Part shown: piece by piece, positions 1 to 9,305 of the stretch | Layout of the letters: every line of letters starts with the position of its first letter | How positions within the stretch are numbered: position 1 is the stretch's first letter | Source: Russula earlei | Taxonomy: Eukaryota > Basidiomycota > Agaricomycetes > Russulales > Russulaceae | Reading direction: 5' to 3' | NCBI GenBank assembly: GCA_025769875.1 | Contig: JAGFNK010000674.1 | Location: 1 to 26,253 of the forward strand | Length of the DNA: 26,253 bases | Notes under the pieces: model-generated | Database searches by the model: none | What the model saw: the letters and a program-made list of their open reading frames with translations, nothing else | Told to the model about the DNA's origin: nothing | Translations under genes and position numbers: made by a program

Positions 1-350
1 TTTCTAACATTCTGAATTGCGCTTTCTGTATTTGGATACTACTGGTTCTCAACTGTGTACACTCCGAGTTTCATACGAATCGAATCAGTAGTTATTGAGA
101 TATCGTATAAATAGTCTGTGGTACCAAGAAGTCGAGCCTTATGCTCGACTTACACTTTTAACAAGACAATCATCTTGTCAACATATCTAAAACACAACTA
201 TAGTGCAGACTCTACCTGAAAGAGGCCCCTCTCTTTTCTACATTCAATCTTCCTGAGATAATATCAAAGGGTTCGAAGTCTAGTGCTTGAACTATATCAA
301 GCAACTCTTTCACCAGAAGAGTCGGTACTAAGATCTATCAGATCTTAACA
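1..350 (+). mobile_element. 3' part of a copia-like LTR inserted in element 1's LTR
   Basis: A TATA box (TATAAATA, 106-113) is followed by a perfect hairpin near 132-152 (stem AAGTCGAGC/GCTCGACTT). The sequence ends in CTTAACA at 350, and position 351 resumes the family-1 LTR in mid-sequence (TACAGAGGC, as in the intact copies near 18705). The 5 bases TACAG (351-355) are the predicted target duplication; its partner lies left of the window. The hairpin resembles one in the solo LTR at 6936-7523, so the two are probably related. Whether this is a solo LTR or the end of a full element cannot be seen. The Ty1/copia assignment is a guess from the TGTTA/TAACA-type ends and is not proven. Confidence 0.6.
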
Positions 351-1348
351 TACAGAGGCATAAACTTGCTTGTGTCAAGTTCCAGGCTTACTGAGCGCAT
401 TACTGATCATTGTGGAGCGATGACATCATTATGATGTCACTGTGGAGTGCTTAGTGAGCCTATGAGGTCACTATGGAGTCGCTCAGTCAGCCATGATGTC
501 ATTGGAGCCCTGATGACATCAGGTGAGTTATGCAATAGTTTCTAAGGCCCCTTTTACAGTACCAACCAAGAATTCTTGAATCTTGAACTTGAACTTGGAT
601 TTCGGGATTTTCCGGGAGTGACAGGAATGACAGGTGTGATGTAAGTGACATAATAAACTAATATGAGTCCATTTCAAATATGAGTTATTTTCCGGTGTGA
701 TTTTCTGGGTTTACATGTGATATGTAAAATATTTTTTTCTAACCCTTCCTTCCACTCCTTCCAAGTGGGGTATTGCAAGCATGTCATTAAGGCAGAATAT
801 CTGTCACCAATGTGTGGGTGCACATCTTTGTGCAAATTTTGTATGTGCAGCTCTGGTGAAAATGGGGCTGCAAGCACCCAGATGTTGAGCTCGAGTTGGA
901 CTACTCGACTCCGAGTTTGACACTGACACATCATGTGTAACCCCAAATATGTGAATATGCAAATGACAGCAAAAAAAAATGCATATTGATTTATTATATA
1001 CATCATATCACTTACATCACTCCTGTCACTCCTGTCACTCCCGGAAAATCCCGAAATCCAAGTTCAAGTTCAAGATTCAAGAATTCTCGGTTGGTAAAAG
1101 GGGCCTAAGAGTTTGTGCCACTGTTTTGGGTCCTTGGTGGCTGGGTGACCATGTGGCTGCCACGCGATGATTACCTGATTAGGAAATGGGTGCCTGGTCG
1201 TGTTATAGTGCCTTTGCAATAGTGATATCTTGTACCACAGGAGGGGTAGCCCAGGAAACGGAAGGGAGTTGGCAATGCAAAGTGAGAGAGGTCTCTCTTG
1301 AGTGAAATAGGACAATCTATGGCCAGGACCTGGCCTTGGTTCATAACA
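351..1348 (-). repeat. 3' LTR remnant of element 1 (family 1), split by a MITE
   Basis: After removing the MITE and one TAA (563 bp), 435 bp remain. This equals the length from the same TACAG to the LTR end in the intact copy at 18705-19139. The right edge ...GTTCATAACA at 1348 is the complement of the LTR start TGTTATGAAC. The other ~390 bp of the LTR lie left of the window, beyond the copia-like LTR. It retains most of the CRE-like repeats (TGATGTCA, TGACATCA) between about 420 and 530. Confidence 0.85.
546..1105. mobile_element. PIF/Harbinger-like (Tourist-type) MITE, 560 bp
   Basis: Both ends read GGCCCCTTTTAC inwards. The terminal inverted repeats are long: 546-648 on the left and 1008-1105 on the right, nearly identical except for a 5-6 bp insertion just inside the left end (CAGTAC after TTTTA). 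The flanks are TAA (543-545) and TAA (1106-1108), while uninterrupted LTR copies (9055, 18897) have a single TAA in TTTCTAAGAGTTTG. A 3-bp TWA target site with GGCC-type ends is typical of PIF/Harbinger. The interior (649-1007) is AT-rich with no transposase, so it is non-autonomous. ORFs inside it look like chance. Confidence 0.85.
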
Positions 1349-1364
1349 TTCATCCCCTCTTTAT
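1349..1364 (-). promoter_or_regulatory. Polypurine tract of element 1
   Basis: Immediately inside the 3' LTR the minus strand reads TAAAGAGGGGATGAA and then the LTR start TGTTATG. A purine run touching the 3' LTR is the plus-strand priming site of LTR elements. The same sequence occupies the same place in element 2 (19140-19155). Confidence 0.75.
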
Positions 1365-1595
1365 AGACTTGTTGCTCCTGAAACGGTAGGGACTTGTTTC
1401 TTTGGAAGGTGGAGCAGTTTGCATATGAAAAGTCAAAGTCTGTTTGTTTGTGGGGAGTTCTCTCCTGTTCTATGGATTGCTTTGGGGATAGCTGTGGTCA
1501 ATTGAGTGCATGTGATTGCAGGGGTTCTCTGAAAAGTTCTTTGGTAACAAGGATAAAGATAGTCGTCGACGGAGGTCATGATGAGAGTTGTTGGT

Positions 1596-4210
1596 TTAGG
1601 GGTCACTCCTGGTGGGAATCGTTTTAAGCGCCTTTGGATATTTCCGATGGAAGTCTTTAACAAGTAATTGCACTTTCGATAGGTTAGATGCTGGTTCCCA
1701 AGTATTTTCTGCAGCAGTGTACCCTTTCCATTTAACTAGATATTGGATCCCTTTGCGGTTTGGGGAGAGCTGAGAGTTTAGGATCTGTTCTACTTCATAT
1801 TGTTCCTCTCCTTCGACTAGTATTGGTGGCAGGTTTGAGAAGTTAGGACCGTGGGCAATGGTTTCTTTGTAAGGTTTAATCAGGGAGTGATGAAAAACTG
1901 GGTGTATCTTCCAGGACTTTGGAAGCTCAAGGCGAACGTTTACTGGATAGGCAGTGATGACTTTGAATGGTCCATAGCGTTGAGGGGCTAGTTTTGCTTT
2001 TGGGTGAGTGGTTCGTAGATTTGTGGCTTCCAACCATACTTGATCCCCTTCTTTAAAATGAAATGTGGAGGATTGAGGTCCTGATTGCTTCATGATCTCA
2101 GTTGCTTGGTTCAGGGAGACAGCTACTTCTTCTCTGAGCTGGTTTAGTCTTGTTAGTCTTTCTTGGATTGAAGGGAACTTTGATGTAAAGGCAAGGGGCG
2201 GAGCAAATGTTGGGTTAAAGCCATACCAGACCTCGAAAGGGGGTCTGTTTGTAGCACTGTGTTGTCTGGCATTATGTGCAAACTCCATAAAGGGAATAAG
2301 TTCTGCCCAATTGTCCACTTGGTGGTTGCAAAATATTCATAGGTATTGTTCTAGTTCTTGGTTAACTTGTTCTGTTTCTCCATCTGTCTGTGGGTGATAT
2401 GCCGTGCTCAATGATACCTTGACATTTAATTTCTTCCATAGTTCTTGAGTAACTTTTGCTGCAAATTGAGGGCCTCTGTCTGATATTATTTGTGTTGGGA
2501 GGCCTACTCTTCTCCAGACATTGTTCATGATTAGTGTTGCTGTTTCATCTGCTGTGATTGTCTTGTGGCAAGGGGTAATGATTACTGCTTTGCTGAATCA
2601 ATCTGCCACAACTAGGAGGCTGTCAAAGCCTTGTGAAACTGGTAGGTCTGTGATAAAGTCCATGGTAATGCTTTTCCATACTTCTCCAGCTGGTGTAATT
2701 GGTATGAGGGGTGTTTCTGTCTTTGGGCGGTTCTTTGTGCTTTGGCAAATTGTGCAACCATCTACATAACGTTTGACATAGGTTAGCATTCCTGGCCACC
2801 AATAGTTTCGGCTGATTAGTTCGTAAGTTTTCCATTGGCCAGGATGTCCAGTGGCGAGAGAGTCATGATGTAGTTTCAGAATTTTCTTTCATAGGGTGTC
2901 ATTGTTTGGGATATAGACTTTTCCTTTGAATAATATTAGTCCATCTTCGAGGTTCCAGTCTTGTAAGCCCCTGGATAATTGTCTTGGTCCATTCTTTATA
3001 ATGATTGCTAACGCATTAGATACTTCTGGGTTGTAGTCTTTGCTAGATCACAGTTGTTGTTGAAGTTCTTGGTTGCCGATTGGTTCTGTAGCAGAGGTGC
3101 ATGTTGCTCTAATTTTAAAATATTTGTCATCTAGGAGCACATTTCCACCGTTTTCGTTTTGTATCCCCTCTTTAAAGTCTGGCCACCTGGACAGACCATC
3201 TGCTTTGTTCATAGTGCCTGGGTGATGGGTGATGGTGAAGTCAAAGTTGCTGAGAAGGAGTGCCCATTGGGCTTGTCGTCGCATGAGTTTTTGTTTTGTC
3301 ATGAAGTATGTCAAATTATTGTGGTCTGTCCATAGATCAATGGGGTGTGTAGCACCTTCAAGGTAGTGTCAGAAGTGCCAGAGGGATGAGACGATGGCAA
3401 GGAGTTCTTTATCATAGATCATGTAATTTTGTTGTGTGGGGTCCAAGGATTTCGAAAAATAGGCTACTGGGTGATATCTGTTAAATTCATCAGGTTGTTC
3501 CAAGATTGCGCCGACTGCAAAGTTGCTTGCATTGCAGATGAGCCAAAAGGGTTTAGTATGATCAGGTAACATGAGGACTGGGGCTGTTGTGAATGCCTGG
3601 ATTAATTTTCTAAATGCTTGTTCTTCATCATCTTCCCATTTAAAGGGGTGTTCTTTCTTTGTTAGATTAAACAAGGGTCGTGCCATTCGTGAGTATTGGT
3701 GGATAAATTGTCGATAGAAGTTGCAAAATCCTAGAAATGCTTGGATTTCTGTAACGTTGGTCGGAGTAGGCCACTTTGTAATGCCTATTAACTTGTCTTG
3801 GTCCATGGATATTCGTCCTTGGGAGATATTGATGCCTAGGTAACTGATAGAGGTTTGTCAAAAAGCACATTTCTCTGGTTTCAAGTATAAGTCGTGGTCT
3901 TGGAGTGTCTTTAGGACCTTGTGTGTCCAGCCATCTAGTTTGTTCAAGGTTTGCGCCATGATTAGTATATCATCTAGATAAACGACCACTCGTTCAGTGG
4001 TGATGTATTTTGCTAGGATGGTGTTCATAAAGCATTGGAAAGTGGCTGGGGCGTTGCAGAGACCAAATGTCATTATCAAAGGTTTGAAGAGTCCTAATGG
4101 TGTCTTAAATGTTGCGAGGTGTTTGTCACCCTCTCTTAGGTGGATATTGTTGTATCCCCATCGTACATCAAACTTGGTAAAGTATTGGGCTCCTTGGAGT
4201 TTGTCAATTA
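1596..4210 (-). pseudogene. pol: Pol, C-terminal part of element 1: RT, RNase H, integrase, chromodomain
   Basis: One reading frame with no frameshift runs from 4210 down to 1596, broken only by TGA codons at 3858, 3369, 3048, 2889, 2598 and 2337 (left edges). RT starts with the block FDVRWGYNNI and has catalytic YLDD near 3970-3982. RNase H reads CNASNFAVGAI where element 2 has CDASDFAVGAI, so a catalytic Asp is Asn (3531-3533). Integrase has an HHCC zinc domain (about 2880-2740), then MDFITDLP, SDRGPQF and TDGETEQ for the D, D, E triad. The end is a chromodomain (about 1635-1803) with YEVE, YLVKWKGY and NTWEP, the aromatic cage of chromoviruses, which bind histone marks to target integration. 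The RT N-terminus continues at 7749, beyond the inserted TIR element. About 230 bp between pol and the PPT hold nothing recognisable. Confidence 0.9.
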
Positions 4211-4619
4211 TTGCCATTTTCAGCGCACTTGGTGGAGCTTGAATTCCACCCAAATCGGCGCAGAAACCCCCTCAAACATGCAGGATAAATATCTCTCTCA
4301 AAACAGCTTCAATTCATATGAAAATTATTGTCCCTGAAGCGCCTGAATGAGGGCTAGGCAGCCCCATTGTTTTCATGAGATTTGAGTGAGAATTGGTGGA
4401 GCTGGACTCAAGCCACCTCCACATGTGTATTAGATGAATTACAACTCAAAATCATGGTCTATATCTATTATTTTTCCCTCATGTTGTACCCATGGGCTGT
4501 CTTGAGGCAGCCCCATAGTGTTTTTGACTCTAGTGTTTGTGGTGTGCAACATTGTTTTCAGTGTGATTGGAGTGACAGCCAGCCACTCATTGCCCCTCTT
4601 ACCTCTCCATTCTGACCAT
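4211..4619 (+). repeat. Left terminal inverted repeat of the TIR transposon
   Basis: It matches the complement of 6746-7746 (without the inserted LTR) base for base apart from scattered substitutions. Matching stops at CTGACCAT (4619), just before the interior C-rich ORF. Confidence 0.9.
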
Positions 4620-4636
4620 ACACATACCCTGCGCCC

Positions 4637-6296
4637 ATGCCTGCTCCAGCCTCCATCCCTACATCGTGCACCATCGCCTCTGCCTTGCCTGCCTTGCCCA
4701 TCGTCCCTGCGGTTCCCACCTCATCCGCCATTCCCGTCACCTCATTCACCGCCGCCATCCTCAACTCGCCAGCCATCATTGCCTCAGCTCCACCTGCCCT
4801 CGCCGTCCCAGCATCACCCGCATTCGCCATTGTCGCCACCTGCCCTCGCCATCCCAGCATCGCCCGCATTCGCCATTGTCGCCACCTCGTCTGTCCCTGC
4901 TGCCGTAGCCTCAGCCGTGACATCGCCTATCACCACTGTCCCCATCTTAGCCCAACCAGCTCCCGCGCCCTCAGTGTCGCCTGCTATGGCCACTGTCTCA
5001 GCTCCATGCACAACCACCATCTCAACCTCGCCCACCAACGTTTTAGCGCCGCCCACCACTTCAGCCCTCGCAGCCTCATCTGCCACCCCCGCCTTCGTCT
5101 CATCCACTCCCGCACCCTCAGTCGTCTTGTTGCCCTCAGTCTCATCCGTTGCCTTGTCCGTTGCCACAGTAGCCTCAGTCGTGCCAGCTGCCAACTTCGC
5201 ATCAGTCTCCATCTTAGCCTCACCCATACTTGTCAGTTCAGCCCAGTCCGTCATAGCACCAGCATCGCCAGCTGCCGCCATCTCCACCCTGCCCTCAGCC
5301 TCAGCCTTCTCAGTCTCAGCCGCCGCCACTGCGCCCCTAGTTTTGCCAGCCATCTTCATCACCCCAGCTTCAGATCAGTGAACCGCCGCCACCGCGCTCT
5401 TAGCCTTGCCAGCCACCTTAGTCTCATCAGCCGCCACCATAGCCTCAGCCTCAGTCACCAACGTCTTAGCGCCACATGCCACCGTCTCCACCACCGTCTC
5501 ACAAGCCACTGCCGCCACGCCCTTGTCAGCCACCGCCGCCGTCGCCCCTGCATCGCCCTCAGTCGTTGCCTCCGCCCCATCCCCCTCCACCATCGCACCA
5601 GCTCAGTCCGCCGCCACCTTCTCAGTCTCAGCCTCAGTCTTCTCAGTCTCAGCCACCGCTTTAGTAGTTTTGCGTGACACCAGCACCGCCGCACCGTCGC
5701 AACCCCTCGCCACCAGCACCACCCCAGAAGACCAAGAAGGCCTCAGCCATGAACTTAGCCACAACATGCCACAACAGGAGCAGAAGCCGCCACCGCAGGA
5801 GAAGCAGTCACCGACGCCAACAGCACACTGCACACCGCCTCCCATATTGCCTCCCCATCCGTTCGCGCGCACTCGCCCACATCTGCTGCCGACACCTGCA
5901 GTGGAGACGACCCCACCACCACCGCCGCAAGACAACAGATCCCACCCCCGCACAAGCCACCCCACGCATCCTCTTTCTCGAGTCCTTGCCACCTACGTCT
6001 CTATCTACGAACTCACACTCACTGCCTACGCCTTCGCTCCTCGTCCACGCCTGCTGCCACCACCTGCAATGGAGACAACCATGCCACCACCGCCACAAGA
6101 CAACACCACCATCACACAGCCGCCATCTCGTCACCGCCACCCTCGTCTCCATCGCCTCCGTTTCCCATCGCCCTCGCCTCTTCCGTCATCGCCATCACCA
6201 ATCACCCGCCTTTGCATCTTCCGCAGCACAAGCAGCCGCGACCGCTGCCTCAATTCAGACATGAAAGGCTCAAAACACTCGCATTCAGACGCTTGA
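4637..6296 (+). pseudogene. Ala/Ser/Pro/Thr-rich ORF carried by the TIR transposon, broken by a 46-bp duplication
   Basis: I do not recognise this gene. An ATG at 4637, 17 bp inside the left inverted repeat, opens a frame rich in Ala, Ser, Pro, Thr and Val. A 46-bp tandem duplication (4791-4882) shifts the frame. Counting it once gives 1614 bp, exactly 538 codons, ending in the TGA at 6294-6296, with one internal TGA (5379-5381) that could be a decayed CGA. The last ~150 residues are more Pro/Gln/His-rich (runs of PPPPPQDN type). No domain, transmembrane segment or catalytic motif is visible. The minus strand is also fairly open (5992 to 4558, with TGA at 5603 and 5375 and the same frame jump), giving an Ala/Glu/Thr/Gly-rich reading with AETEK-like repeats, so even the coding strand is uncertain. 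It may be captured host sequence or simple-sequence expansion. Confidence 0.4.
4791..4882 (+). repeat. 46-bp tandem duplication (two units)
   Basis: Units 4791-4836 and 4837-4882 both start CACCTGCCCTCGCC and end CATTGTCGC, with two differences (G/A at the 15th base and A/G near the middle). Forty-six is not a multiple of three, so the duplication shifts the surrounding long frame. Confidence 0.85.
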
Positions 6297-6649
6297 CCGA
6301 GGACAGTCAAAGTTTCAAGCCCCCGGGAGGTGTAAGGAAGATTATGGCTGGCCTTGAAATCACATGCGAAAACGCGACACGACACAACATGAGACTGACA
6401 CCTCAGCTCCCTTTCATCCCTTGCCACCTCCCTCTCGTTCCAGGCAGTCCACCGACCGCACACCACAAGCCATCTTGCGTGCGACATCAAGACCTCGATC
6501 GCATCGCCCAGCCCTCGCCACCAATCACACGCCCATGCACGCCTCGGCACACTAGACGCATTCGTGTCTCAAGCCTTCACGACCGCCTCGACCATCTTAA
6601 CCAGTCTTGATTCACTTTCATGCCATTCATCTCTAGTACCTCTCTCCTG

Positions 6650-6657
6650 TATATAAA
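6650..6657 (+). promoter_or_regulatory. Possible TATA box inside the TIR transposon
   Basis: TATATAAA followed by AAC lies about 90 bp before the right inverted repeat and points towards it. It may belong to a decayed LTR-like segment that begins near 6332 after the purine-rich GGGAGG. No gene follows it. Confidence 0.3.
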
Positions 6658-6935
6658 AACACCCTAGCTACTCTGTAGTAGAAAGAGTTCAGAATAGGAC
6701 CCCTCTTTGCAACCCACTCCTCTCTGTCTGTGAAAAACAAGAAGGATGGTCAGAATCGAGAGGTGAGAGGGGTGATGAGTGGCTGGCCACAACTCCAATC
6801 GCACTGGAAACAACATTGCACACCACAACACTTGAGTCAAAAACACTATGGGGCTGCCTCAAGACAGCCCATGGGTACAACATGAGGGAAAAATAATAGA
6901 TATAGACCATGATTTTGAGTTGTAATTCATCTAAT

Positions 6936-7523
6936 TGTTAAGGCTCCAAAGTGCCTTAAATAAGATCAATGGTCGTGTCTATAAACGTGTCCTACCAATG
7001 CAGATATGCTTGAGTCAAGCAAGCAATACTCGTGGAGGGGAAGGAGTGTTAGATCCTTCTAGAGTATGACAACAAGATGAGAGGGGCTCTGCAGACGGGG
7101 TAGGAGTCAACTGTTTGGGATTGACAAACTAAGTCGAGCTTAAGGCTCAACTGTTTCTACTGGAGGCTTTATATAGCCCTACAGGGATAAGGTTCATGCT
7201 ACTGTAGTACTGGTTGGTGCTATAGAAGCAAAAGGCGGCTCATAGAAGCAAGGTTGCTTCTATGTAAACAATCTCGGTGCTGGAAGCATTAAGTGCTTCC
7301 CCAATCAAGGAATCGACGTACGTGGCGGTACAGGAACATCTGGGACAGAAGCAATGCTACTCATTGCTTCTTCAGTACATCTTCTGAAAGATATGATCAA
7401 CGCGCTCCGAATGTGATATCAACGAACATAAACGATCAAGATCTGACGCACGCATAATGGAAACAGTGCAGTCCATAGTTCAGGTGGTCCAGCATCTTCC
7501 GGACCCCAAACCACTCGGTAACA
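6936..7523 (-). mobile_element. Copia-like solo LTR, 588 bp, target duplication CTAAT
   Basis: The ends are TGTTA...TAACA, flanked by CTAAT at 6931-6935 and 7524-7528. The left inverted repeat supplies the empty site. On the minus strand a TATA box (complement of 7167-7176, CTATATAAAG) precedes a GAGCCTTAAGCTCGAC hairpin like the one near 132-152, so the element points left. The copia assignment rests on LTR ends only. Confidence 0.85.
7242..7371. promoter_or_regulatory. Three GAAGCA-type palindromes in the copia-like U3
   Basis: Inverted repeats sit at 7242-7263 (ATAGAAGCAA, 2-base gap, TTGCTTCTAT), 7282-7300 (GGAAGCA, 5-base gap, TGCTTCC) and 7347-7371 (AGAAGCAATG, 5-base gap, CATTGCTTCT). 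A fourth half site is near 7232. On the element's strand they lie upstream of its TATA box, which suggests a repeated protein-binding site; the binding factor is unknown. Confidence 0.5.
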
Positions 7524-7748
7524 CTAATACACATGTAGAGGTGGCTTGAGTCCAGCTCCACCAATTCTCACTCAAATCTCATGAAAACAATGGGGCTGCC
7601 TAGCCCTCATTCAGGCGCTTCAGGGACAATAATTTTCATATGAATTGAAGCTGTTTTGAGGGAGATATTCATCCCGCATGTTTGAGGGGGTTTCTGCACC
7701 GATTTGGGTGGAATTCAAGCTCCGCCAAGTGCACTGAAAACGGCAATA

Positions 7749-8504
7749 ATTCAGGAATCAAAGGTAGTGGATAGGCATCTTTGACAGTTGCTGTGTTCAG
7801 GGCTCTGTAGTCTTGTACTGGTCATAGATTTCCTCCTTTCTTTTCTACAAAGAAGAATGTATTGGCAATAGCCGCTTTTGATGGTCAGATAGTGCCTCTT
7901 TTCAAGTGTTCATCTAGGTATTCTTTTAAGGCTTGTAGTTCTTTGGGAGTAAGTCGATAGATACCAGAATCACATCGGGTGATCCCTGGTTTCAGATTGA
8001 TTGCATGGTCCCATGGTTGGTGAGCAGGAAGGCGTTGGGAAGCTTGTTCATTGAAAACCTTTTTCCATTTTAAGAATTGGGCAGGGATAAGTTCATCTAA
8101 TGTCTTGGGGGGTCTCTCTGCATGAGCTAGCTTGGTAGCTGTGGTTGATTTGGCTCTTATGCTGATTGTTATTGGTCTAAATGCATCGTGGATTTGTTTG
8201 TCAACACATGGGTTCAATAGTCCTTCGGTATCTGGGAAGATTAGTGCAGCAATGTTTGCAAACTCGGGTTCTTCTTCTTCAGGGAAAGTAAGCGCTTGTA
8301 TTTGGTAATTCCTTGTTCCAGATGAAGATGCAATGGTTATGCTTGGATGTGTGCTAAGGCAGGTTCGGGGGCAGTTCCTCAGTGTGATTGTATCATTTGC
8401 CCAATCAATATCTGGGTTGTGGTGTTGTAGCCAATCTGTTCCTAAGATAATGTTGTGATCTCCAATGTTAGTGACAAGGAATTCTGCTTGTTCATCATGA
8501 GTAG
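7749..8504 (-). pseudogene. pol: Pol of element 1, protease C-terminus to RT N-terminus
   Basis: Continuing element 1 pol upstream of the TIR insertion, this part contains HNIILGTDWLQHHNPDIDW, the end of the retropepsin domain. A linker follows (HAINLKPG, YRLTPKELQALKEYLDEHLKRGTI), then the start of RT with FFFVEKKGG and the PVQDYRALN block near 7780-7830. TGA codons at 7885-7887 and 7822-7824 replace the usual Arg of GTIRPS and GNLRPVQDYR. Frame is preserved across the TIR element once that and one TA are removed. The other end is cut by the solo LTR at 8505. A one-base frame difference from the protease core on the other side of that LTR points to further decay. Confidence 0.85.
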
Positions 8505-9300
8505 TGTCAAGACACATACTGCTGATCACTAAGGACTCAGGAGCAGGTGGGCAAGGGTCGGAACAGACGGTACGCGGCAAAGGCAGCGTTGAACAGGAGG
8601 ACGAGCCAAATGACTAGAAGGTACCAGATGGGGACTGGTATGTGCTGCAGGAGACAGAGGCGAAGGACCGAGGCCAGTATGACGAAGGACTTTAAACAAG
8701 GCAGTCATTGAAGAGTACCTTGAAGATGAGGAAGGCTTTAGACTGAGCGGTCGCAGGGGAGTACCCAGGAGGATGAGAGTATCACAAATGGACAGTCTGA
8801 TGACTACCATGCTTCATTGGGGCTTATATACAGTGTACAGGGTCGATTACAAAGAACTGGAACTATTCTAGACTCTTTGGTACCATCCAATAGGACTACA
8901 GAGGCATAAACTTGCTTGTGTCAAGTTTCAGGCTTACTGAGCGCATTACTGATCATTGTGGAGTGATGACATCATTATGATGTCACTGTGGAGTCACTCA
9001 GTCAGCCATGATGTCATTGGAGCCTTGATGATGTCAGATGAGTTATGCAACAGTTTCTAAGAGTTTGTGCCGCTGTTTCAGGTTCTTGGTGGCTGGATGA
9101 CCATGTGGCTGCCACGCGATGATTACCCGATTAGGAAATGGGTGCCTGGTCGTGTTATAGTGCCTTTGCAATAGTGATATCTTGTACCGCAGGAGGGATA
9201 GCCCAGAAAACGGAAGGGAGTTGGCAATGCAAAGTGAGAGAGGTCTCTCTTGAGTGAAATAGGACAATCTATGGCCAGGATCTGGCCTTGGTTCATAACA
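8505..9300 (-). mobile_element. Family-1 solo LTR, 796 bp, target duplication AGTAG
   Basis: It runs from TGTCAAGACA (8505) to TTCATAACA (9300), flanked by AGTAG at 8500-8504 and 9301-9305. It interrupts the protease region of element 1, an element of its own family. It is about 31 bp shorter than the 827-832 bp copies because one unit of the CACTGTGGAG repeat in U3 is missing (near 8985). Confidence 0.92.
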
Positions 9301-9305
9301 AGTAG

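Larger units (their letters stand above)
4211..7746. mobile_element. Large non-autonomous DNA transposon with ~409-bp inverted repeats and TA target duplication
   Basis: The ends are TTGCCATTTTCAG (4211) and CTGAAAACGGCAA (7746). Flanks are TA at 4209-4210 and TA at 7747-7748. The empty site in element 2 (near 22941-22955) reads CAATTAATTCAGG with one TA, which fixes the 2-bp duplication. Inverted repeats cover 4211-4619 and, after removing an inserted solo LTR, 6746-7746 (409 and 408 bp). Without that LTR and one CTAAT the element is 2943 bp. A TA duplication fits Tc1/mariner-type elements, but I see no transposase (no DDE domain) in any frame, and the superfamily is only an inference. The interior (4620-6745) is C-rich and strand-biased, unlike its AT-richer surroundings. 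Confidence 0.85.
6746..7746 (-). repeat. Right terminal inverted repeat of the TIR transposon, split by a solo LTR
   Basis: It is the complement of 4211-4619, interrupted at 6936-7523 by a copia-like solo LTR with one extra CTAAT. The reunited junction (ATCTAATACACATG) matches the left repeat's CATGTGTATTAGAT, which proves the insertion. Confidence 0.9.

Noticed and set aside
674..1006. 110-codon ORF inside the MITE
   Set aside because: It spans AT-rich interior and part of an inverted repeat, with no transposase motif or conserved domain.
1596..4210. TGA as a sense codon (alternative genetic code), since most internal stops are TGA
   Set aside because: The paralogue has CGA at the same codons and other domains use normal stops. 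CpG deamination explains the pattern more simply.
4518..4600. A hydrophobic signal-peptide-like stretch in frame with the C-rich ORF
   Set aside because: It has no ATG, lies inside the inverted repeat, and connects to the ORF only through the frame created by the 46-bp duplication.
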